From contig CATXXC010000022.1 of the NCBI GenBank assembly GCA_958403385.1, forward strand, positions 1-40,866: DNA of 40,866 nt, read 5' to 3'. Within the stretch, counting starts at the first letter, position 1. The number at the start of each line of letters is the position of its first letter. Below the pieces are notes generated by a model. It saw only the letters and a list, made by a program, of their open reading frames with translations. It was not told where the DNA came from and made no database searches. This DNA is from an uncultured Collinsella sp. (lineage in GTDB: Bacteria > Actinomycetota > Coriobacteriia > Coriobacteriales > Coriobacteriaceae). Positions 35,338-40,866 of the stretch are shown here, one piece after another. A program made the position numbers and the translations under genes.

Positions 35338-35372
35338 GGGCCGGGCTCCCGAACGTACGGGACGCCCGGCCC
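35338..35372 (-). terminator. strong intercistronic hairpin between fdhF and hyfA
   Basis: Arms 35338-35351 and 35358-35372 form a long GC-rich hairpin, GGGCCGGGC...GCCCGGCCC, with one unpaired base. On the minus strand it is followed by GTTATTTTG, only a weak T tract. It could be a partial terminator or an mRNA 3' stabiliser that makes fdhF mRNA more abundant than the hyf genes. Confidence 0.6.
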
Positions 35373-35393
35373 AAAAAGCCAACGAGAACGGGA

Positions 35394-37616
35394 CTACACG
35401 ATTTGGTTCACGTGCGCCTCGTCGTCGAACTTGGCGGCGCCGGGCTCAACGTCCTGAGGAGCGGCGGCGTCCACCAGAGCCTGCTTGAGCTCGGTGTACT
35501 GACGCTCGACCTCGCCCTCGGCCCAGACCTGGTCGGCGATAGCGTCGACCTGGCAGGCGGAGAACTTGTCCTCGGGCGTGTGCGAGACCGGGTCGACCTT
35601 GTGCATGGTCAGCTCGTTGCACTTGCCGATCCACCACTGGTAGGTCATATAGACCGTGCCCTTGTTGATACGGTCGCTCACGTCGGCGCGGCTGTATACC
35701 TGACCGCGGCGGCTGTGAATCGAGACGATGTCGCCGTTCTTGATGCCGCGCGCCTGGGCGTCCGCGGGATTCATGCGGACAAAACCGGGCTCATCGGCAA
35801 GCAGCGCCAGCGTCTTGCAGTTGCCGGTCATCGAACGGCAGCTGTAGTGGCCGACCTCGCGGACGGTGCACAGAATGAGCGGGTACTCATCGTCGGGAAG
35901 CTCGGAGGGCGCCTCCCAGTCGTGCGCCATCAGGTTGGCGCGGCCGTCCTTGGTGGTGAACTTGCCACCAGCGAACATGTCGGGCGTACCGTGGTCGTTC
36001 ACATCGGTGCTCTTGACCGGCCACTGGGCGTAACCGCCCTCGGGAGCCATCTTCTCGTAGGTCGCGCCCACAAAGTTGGGGCACAGGCTAATGCACTCGT
36101 TCCAGATCTGCTCGGTGTTGTCGTAGTGCATGGGGTAGCCCATGCGCGTGGACAGGTCCGCGAAGATCTCCCAGTCGTGGCGGCACTCGCCCTTGGGCGG
36201 AACGGCCGCGTCAAAGTGCTGGAAGCTACGGTCGGATGCGGTAAAGACACCCTCGTGCTCGCCCCAAGAGGTAGCGGGCAGGATGACGTCGGCGAGCATG
36301 GTCGTCTGCGTCATAAAGATGTCCTGGCAAATGAACAGATCCAGCTCGGAGAGCGTCTTGCGCATACCGGCCGAATCGGGCTCGGTCTGCACCGGGTCCT
36401 CGCCGTAGTTGTAGAAGCAGTGCACCTTGCCCTCGTCGACCAGGTGGCCCAGATCGGTGAGCTTGTAGCCCTCCTCGAGCGGGAGCTTTTCCTCGGGCAC
36501 GCCCCAAGCTTTGGCAAACTTGGCACGCACTGCGGGGTCGGTGACTTTCTGGTAGCCAGGGTACAGGTTGGGCAGCATGCCCATATCGCAGGAGCCCTGG
36601 ACGTTATTCTGACCGCGCACGGGCGCGAGGCCGGAATTGGGTTTGCCGATCTGGCCGGCAACGCAGGCGATGGAGGCGATGGTGTGCACCGTCTTCAGGT
36701 TCTGCTTCTGCTGGCATACGCCCATGCCCCAGCCAATGATGGCAGAGGGCTTCGCCGTGGCGTACATCTCGGCAGCTTGGTGGATCAACGCGGGCTCGAC
36801 ACCCGTGATGTCCTGTACAGATTCGGGAGTGTAGTTCTTGATGGTCTCCCACCACTCGTCAAAGCCGTTCGTGTGCTCGGCGACGAATTCCTTGTCGTAG
36901 AGGCCATCGTTGACCAGACAGTTGGCAAAGGCGTTGAGGAACGCAACGTTGCAACCGTTCTTGATCGGAAGGTAGAGATCGGCGATACGCGCGGTTTCGA
37001 TATGGCGCGGATCGGCGACGATGATCTTGCAACCCTTTTCTTTGGCTCGCACGATACGCCTTGCGACGATGGGGTGCGAATCGGCAGGGTTATAGCCGAA
37101 GAGGAAAATGCAGCCCGCATCCTCCATACCGGGGATGGAGCATGACATGCAACCTGAACCAACCGTGTCCATCAGACCGAGGACAGTAGGGCCGTGTCAA
37201 GTACGGGCGCAGTTGTCCACGCTGTGGGTGCCGATGCACGCACGCGTAAACTTCTGCATGACGTAGTTCGCCTCATTGCCGCCGCCTCGAGAAGAGCCGG
37301 TGGTCATGACAGCATTAGGACCATATTCGTCAATTATGGCCTGCATCTTAGATGCGGTGAAATCCAGTGCCTCGTCCCAGCTTACGCGCTCAAGATCCGC
37401 GCCCTTAGTGCGGCGGATCATCGGGTGCAGTACGCGAGGAGTCAAGATCTTGGTGTCGTTGATGAAGTCGTAGCCGCTCATGCCCTTAAGGCACAGCTCG
37501 CTCTGGTTGGTGATGCCGTTGAGCGGTTCGGTGCCCACGACCTGGCCGTTTTGGACCAGGAGGTTAAACTGGCAACCGGCGCCGCAGTACGGGCAGATCA
37601 CTTTATGCTTCTCCAT
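35394..37616 (-). CDS. fdhF: formate dehydrogenase H, selenocysteine-containing (UGA at codon 140)
   Basis: Oxidises formate to CO2 with a bis-MGD molybdenum (or tungsten) centre and one [4Fe-4S] cluster, in the cytoplasm. The protein is 740 aa including selenocysteine. Cluster ligands are Cys8, Cys11, Cys15 and Cys42, followed by Lys44. An in-frame TGA (37199-37197) at codon 140 sits in CART-U-HGPTV, matching E. coli FdhF Sec140-His141. Downstream sequence continues with full similarity (FLFGYNPADSHPIV, VGHYSCRSMTGN, YMTYQWWIG), so this is recoding, not a frameshift. A SECIS hairpin follows. The ATG at 37616 has GGAGGG before it. A gene caller without Sec support would split it into two CDSs. 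It lies between two ferredoxin genes and requires selA, selB and selC, which are in this window, plus selD. Confidence 0.97.
37166..37199 (-). promoter_or_regulatory. SECIS element with selenocysteine UGA in fdhF
   Basis: The UGA codon (37199-37197) is followed after 11 nt by a hairpin with stem TGTCC/GGACA (37185-37181, 37170-37166) and loop TCGGTCTGAT. The E. coli fdhF SECIS also starts 11 nt after UGA and has GGUCU in the loop, the part bound by SelB. The loop here contains GGTCT. Confidence 0.93.
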
Positions 37617-37691
37617 GACACCCTCCTTCCTTTTTCTGCTACCGAATGCTCGGTACTTATTTGACAATCATTGGGCTTGTCGCCCCAACGC

Positions 37692-38210
37692 TTACGCCTC
37701 GTTTTCGATGGTGGCGCGGGCACGCTCGGCAGTCAGTTCTGCCAGGCGCTCCTCGTCTACCAGGGTGAGGCCCTTGGTCGGGCACGCCTCGGCACACGCC
37801 GGACCGCCGGGACGGTCCACGCACAGGTCGCACTTGAGCACGAAGCTCTTGGTCTGCGAACCCACGCGAACGTCGCCCATCAAGACCGGAACCTGCGTGG
37901 TCGCCACGCTCACGGCGCCAAAGGGGCATGCCATGACGCAGCTCTTGCAGCCGATGCAGTTGTCCTCGTTAACGCCGATACGATGGTTCTTTGGATCAAA
38001 GAACAAGGCGCCCGTAGGACAGGCCTTCGCACACGGGGCATCCTCGCAGTGATGGCAAGCCACCGGTGCGGAGATCTCGTACGTACGCGTCACGCGCAGG
38101 CGCGGCGCGGCGATGTTGCCGGGGATGTCGTGCGCCTCGATGCACGCCGCCATACAGGTTTGGCACCCAATGCAGCGTGAGGAATCGGCTACGACTCGTT
38201 TATTGCCCAT
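37692..38210 (-). CDS. hydN: HydN-like four-cluster ferredoxin
   Basis: 172 aa, near the length of E. coli HydN. Four [4Fe-4S] motifs are seen, at Cys13/16/19/23, Cys52/55/60/64, Cys85/88/91/95 and Cys127/130/139/143. It likely passes electrons from FdhF to the hydrogenase or supports formate dehydrogenase H activity. The ATG at 38210 has GGGAG 8 nt upstream; the longer open frame reaches into the leader and is not conserved-looking. It is the first gene of the operon, 75 bp before fdhF, in the hydN-fdhF order also known in E. coli. It could equally be called a second HycB-type subunit. Confidence 0.88.
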   Translation of the reverse strand: MGNKRVVADSSRCIGCQTCMAACIEAHDIPGNIAAPRLRVTRTYEISAPVACHHCEDAPCAKACPTGALFFDPKNHRIGVNEDNCIGCKSCVMACPFGAVSVATTQVPVLMGDVRVGSQTKSFVLKCDLCVDRPGGPACAEACPTKGLTLVDEERLAELTAERARATIENEA

Positions 38211-38639
38211 GTTGTTCACTCCCTCCTGAATCCCATGCCGGAGAGACCCTGTCGACGTTGCCCCGGACCGCCCGTGGTCCGGCATCGGCGTATCGAGTGC
38301 ATGCGGCGAAACAGGCACTTCGATAGAATTCCTCCAACGATATACAGGTTAAATATACGCAGTTGCAGGTGGCAAACTTGAGCATAGGCCCTGCAATACG
38401 GGTGTATTGCAGGGGTTTTGGCAGGTTGGAATTATTCTCTAGAAGCTATAAAGGTGAGTGTATTACATGCGTACATCCAAGGGAGATTTCACGCTCGTTT
38501 CTGAAGGATGTAGTACGTTTGTAATATCGTTTACACTCAATTACTCTAGTGCAATAAAGTAGTGGTTGTAAGATTGGCTATTATTAGCCGATGTTGTATT
38601 TGACTATTCAAATTGCACGCTCATTAAGGGAGGCCAGTG
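38211..38639. other. divergent control region between the formate hydrogenlyase operon and the toxin-antitoxin pair
   Basis: No gene is visible in this 429-bp spacer, which is AT-richer than its surroundings. For the minus-strand operon, TATATT (38357-38352) and TATATC nearby are -10-like, without a convincing -35. A leader hairpin CCGGACC/GGTCCGG is at 38263-38282. A 26-bp inverted repeat is at 38389-38414. On the plus side, GGCTATTATTAGCC (38576-38589) is a short palindrome covering a TATTAT -10-like hexamer, a possible autoregulatory operator of the toxin-antitoxin pair. I see no FhlA or sigma-54 type (GG-N10-GC) promoter that I would defend. Confidence 0.5.
38389..38414. promoter_or_regulatory. 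26-bp inverted repeat upstream of the hyf operon, possible operator
   Basis: Perfect 11-bp arms CCCTGCAATAC and GTATTGCAGGG surround GGGT. It lies about 180 bp upstream of the hydN start and about 35 bp upstream of a TATATT hexamer. On the plus strand GTTTT follows, so a weak terminator is an alternative, but no plus-strand gene precedes it. Confidence 0.5.
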
Positions 38640-38963
38640 ATGTCATCGACTCAAAAACGAGCTATCCTGCAGGTGCGCATTCGCGAGGAAGACAAGCAGC
38701 ATGCCGAACGTCTCTACGACGCCATGGGCACACCGCTCGCCGAGGCTGTCCGTCTATTTGTCGCGCAGAGTATTTTGATGCGCAAGCTCCCCTTTCAGCC
38801 GGTCGCCGTGCGCTCCAAGGACGGCACGGCCGCCTATGGACTGCTCAAAGCATATGGGGACCCCAATCGCCGCTCCGAGGAGCGCACTGCCTGGATTGAA
38901 TACCTAGCCACAGAAAGCGACGAGTCGGTTTTGGGTCCCGAGGAAGTAGATATCCATGAGTAG
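38640..38963 (+). CDS. RelB/DinJ-like antitoxin
   Basis: 107 aa. Residues 1-50 look like a ribbon-helix-helix DNA-binding domain of the RelB/DinJ type (AILQVRIREEDKQHAERL, then LAEAVRLFVAQSI); residues 70-107 (SEERTAWIEYLATESDES) probably wrap the toxin. The ATG at 38640 has GGGAGG 6 nt upstream. It overlaps the PIN gene by 8 bp, as expected for antitoxin-first pairs. It would repress its own promoter, possibly at the palindrome 38576-38589. Confidence 0.75.
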   Translation: MSSTQKRAILQVRIREEDKQHAERLYDAMGTPLAEAVRLFVAQSILMRKLPFQPVAVRSKDGTAAYGLLKAYGDPNRRSEERTAWIEYLATESDESVLGPEEVDIHE

Positions 38964-39411
38964 CACCATCATCGACGAGACCGTCATCCTGCGCTACCTG
39001 CTTGACGACGACGAGGTCCTGTCACCGCGCGCCGCCAAGGTCATCGCCACGCGCACCGCACGTGTCTACCCCGAAATCATCACGCGCGTCGTGGTCACGC
39101 TGCGCGACGTCTATAAGGTTCCCCGCGTTGAAATTGCTGCGGCCATGAAAAGGCTGCTCGATGACGTCATGGTCGACGAGCCCACCGTTGTCGCCCTTGC
39201 CGTCAAACTCTTCGGCAAGACCCATATGGACTTTACCGACTGCCTCCTCGCAGCCCGAACCGCCATCTACAACGATGATGTCGTGAGCTTTGGCAAGCCC
39301 ATCATCCAAGGCATGATCGATTACCGCCGTAAACGCCAAACCGCCGCCGACGCCCGCAGCCGAAGCACCGACTCCACCATCGACAAGCTCCGCCACCACG
39401 GTCGCCACTAA
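38956..39411 (+). CDS. PIN-domain protein, candidate toxin with altered active site
   Basis: 151 aa. PIN-domain features are IIDETVILRYLL at the N-terminus (Asp7; the usual Asn two residues on is Thr9), Glu40 (YPEIITR) and DFTDCLLAA (Asp92, Asp95). The fourth acidic position, normally in TFD, reads SFG with Gly113. A basic Arg/Lys/His-rich tail of about 30 residues ends the protein. VapC-type PIN toxins are RNases; whether this one is active is unclear with two changed positions. It overlaps the RelB-like gene by 8 bp, an uncommon partner for a PIN toxin. Confidence 0.72.
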   Translation: MSSTIIDETVILRYLLDDDEVLSPRAAKVIATRTARVYPEIITRVVVTLRDVYKVPRVEIAAAMKRLLDDVMVDEPTVVALAVKLFGKTHMDFTDCLLAARTAIYNDDVVSFGKPIIQGMIDYRRKRQTAADARSRSTDSTIDKLRHHGRH

Positions 39412-39456
39412 CCGACAGACAACGGCATCGCCCGCCCCTCAGCCCCATCCCCTCCT

Positions 39457-39525
39457 AAGTTGCGGTGGAATAGTTCCTGGATTTAGGCTTATTCGAGCTT
39501 TTCAGGAACTATTTCACCGCAACTT
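39457..39525. repeat. palindromic intergenic element, AGTTGCGGTG family (copy 2)
   Basis: Arms at 39457-39479 and 39503-39525 (23 nt) match as inverted repeats with one mismatch and share the AGTTGCGGTG(G/A)AATAGTTCC sequence with 1367-1433, 38 kb away. The loops differ. It follows the PIN gene stop codon by 45 bp. Further on, a weaker nested inverted repeat (GGGCAGGTT at 39533, AACCTGCCC ending near 39613) fills part of the spacer. Confidence 0.85.
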
Positions 39526-39709
39526 TCTGTAAGGGCAGGTTTTAATACCGTCGAAAGGCAATTATCGACCGTTTGCCGATATGCTTGGCTCTGACTCATG
39601 ACTCTAACCTGCCCCGTCAAGCTTTTGGTCAGTTCATGGCAAGGTCTGGCGGACCAAATATGGGATAGCGTAGTGTCATTCACTCCCCCTCGAGACCATG
39701 GGGTCGAAA

Positions 39710-40705
39710 ATGAGTCACGATAAACGCTGTTCCAAACCGCAAGTAGAACTGTTCTTCCGGTTATTCGAGGCTCATCATGGCGGGCACCTGTTTGTAGCTA
39801 CCAAAAAATGGGATGAACGCTGCGCCTACGCGCTCATGCAAAAAGAGATGATTATTCGACTCTACAACCATGTCTACGCTGATCCCGCATATTGGAATGA
39901 CCTCGGCATCGAAGATCGCATCTTTCAACTGGCATCCGCTATTGCGGTCGTTGAACCAGATGCTGTGTTTTGCGGATCGACGGCAGCGCTGCTCTACGGC
40001 ATCGGCTCGGCATATTCGCTTCTCGACAAGGTGCAAGTGCTGCTGCCGCGTTCTACCAGGCGTGATACGTATGAATTCGTTGAGTATCGTCGCTGGCGGG
40101 CGGGCGAAGTGTGGCAGCTCGGTCCGTTTACGCTCACGGATCCATATCGCACGGCGGTCGACATCGCCCGAACGGGCGCTTTTCGATATGCGCTAGGCTA
40201 TGTCGACGGGTTGGCTCGTGAGTACGGCGTCGAGCGTGAAGAATTGCGTGCATATGCACAAGCGAACTGCCGCGGACTGCACGGCATCGCGCGCGCATTT
40301 GACGTTTTTGAACACATGGATGGCAGATCGGATAACGGTGGAGAATCCGAAGCACGGGCGGCAATGATTCTGGCGGGAGTTGCCGCTCCCGAACTTCAGG
40401 TTGAAATCACTCGACCGGGAAACGCCGGCTATTATTTGGCAGATTACGGCTGGCAGATGCCAAACGGCTCTTGGATGCTGGCTGAGCTGCATGGACTAGG
40501 CAAGTTTGAGGACGATACCCAAAATGATCCGGAACATACTGCAGCAAAAACCTATCGAGCTGCCCTCATGCGCGACGCGAACCTGCGTGCCATGGGCCAC
40601 AACGTCATTCATTTCAAGCTCTCAGACACCTACGATGTCAAAGCGTTCGGCTCCATGATGCGCGGCTACGGTATACCAACCACAAAACCCTATGCAGGCT
40701 CCTGA
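39710..40705 (+). CDS. AbiEi-like protein with nuclease-like C-terminal domain, no visible partner
   Basis: 331 aa. The N-terminal half resembles the AbiEi antitoxin type found in Actinobacteria, with SAIAVVEPDAVFCGSTAALLYGI and a central LTDPYRTAVDIAR segment. The C-terminal part (ESEARAAMI, then YLADYGW, then WMLAELHG) has the E...D...ELxG spacing of DUF559/Vsr-like restriction-endonuclease folds. I chose the ATG at 39710, preceded by GGGG at 7 nt; an ATG four codons earlier is open but lacks a ribosome binding site. No nucleotidyltransferase (AbiEii) gene follows in the last 160 bp, so it may act alone or with a gene outside. GC content and codon use look lower than in the core genes. Function is inferred only. 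Confidence 0.6.
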   Translation: MSHDKRCSKPQVELFFRLFEAHHGGHLFVATKKWDERCAYALMQKEMIIRLYNHVYADPAYWNDLGIEDRIFQLASAIAVVEPDAVFCGSTAALLYGIGSAYSLLDKVQVLLPRSTRRDTYEFVEYRRWRAGEVWQLGPFTLTDPYRTAVDIARTGAFRYALGYVDGLAREYGVEREELRAYAQANCRGLHGIARAFDVFEHMDGRSDNGGESEARAAMILAGVAAPELQVEITRPGNAGYYLADYGWQMPNGSWMLAELHGLGKFEDDTQNDPEHTAAKTYRAALMRDANLRAMGHNVIHFKLSDTYDVKAFGSMMRGYGIPTTKPYAGS

Positions 40706-40767
40706 CCGGCTGCCCTCATCTTCTCGACAACAGAACCCATCATCGACCCAGCCCGTTCGGCCTCAAT

Positions 40768-40794
40768 AAGTTGCGGTGAAATAGTTCTTGGATT
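40768..40794. repeat. left half of an AGTTGCGGTG-family palindrome (copy 3)
   Basis: The sequence AAGTTGCGGTGAAATAGTTC and the following TTGGATT match the left arm and loop edge of the element at 1367-1433, including the CCTCAATA that precedes it. The inverted partner is not seen before the window ends at 40866, so it is either truncated or has a longer loop than the others. No other feature is visible in 40706-40866. Confidence 0.65.
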
Positions 40795-40866
40795 AGCCGC
40801 AAAAGCTGTTATGGGGGTGCGGACGATTTCTTGGACCGCGCCTAGGCGTATCCAAGCTTCCTGCGG

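Noticed and set aside
37172..37199. fdhF as a pseudogene broken by a stop codon
   Set aside because: The stop is TGA at the Sec position, the frame is the same on both sides, a SECIS follows and the Sec machinery is encoded nearby.

Overview
The window is a high-GC bacterial chromosome segment. Its gene content and protein flavour suggest a strictly anaerobic gut Actinobacterium of the Coriobacteriia, most like Collinsella. This is my inference from recognition, not from a database search. Almost everything between 1776 and 38210 is transcribed from the minus strand. Only the M24 peptidase at the left end and the accessory genes at the right end lie on the plus strand.

Left part (1-10165) is housekeeping: an Xaa-Pro-type peptidase, folC, valS, then the conserved tig-clpP-clpX group and tRNA-Leu(UAG). 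The spacers here carry several long nested palindromes. Next come a two-gene molybdenum hydroxylase of the xanthine dehydrogenase family (10195-13940) and an NADP-type glutamate dehydrogenase gene, gdhA.

Centre and right (15756-38210) form one large selenium, molybdenum and formate island. Reading down the minus strand from 38210, the first block is a HydN-like ferredoxin, fdhF, a complete Hyf-type (hydrogenase-4) formate hydrogenlyase hyfA-B-C-D-E-F-G-H-I-J, the maturation protease hycI and a focA-type formate channel, closed by a terminator at 22744-22779. The second block is a molybdopterin oxidoreductase, selA, selB, the selenocysteine tRNA gene selC with its own terminator, mobA and a Cys-rich DUF3343 protein. 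fdhF is interrupted in frame by UGA at codon 140, exactly where E. coli FdhF has selenocysteine, and a bacterial SECIS hairpin follows 11 nt downstream. The window therefore encodes the selenoenzyme together with SelA, SelB and tRNA-Sec, the guanylyltransferase for its molybdenum cofactor, the proton-pumping hydrogenase that takes its electrons, and the formate channel. Formate would be split to CO2 and H2 with coupled ion translocation. selD is not in the window.

Right end (38640-40866) is accessory: a RelB/DinJ-like antitoxin overlapping a PIN-domain toxin with a degenerate active site, and an AbiEi-like protein with a nuclease-like C-terminus and no visible partner. At least three families of intergenic palindromes occur. 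One family has conserved AGTTGCGGTG ends. A pair flanking valS shares a CACTTAATGTG centre inside unrelated arms. One near valueless to coding but striking palindrome has perfect 38-nt arms (15664-15749).
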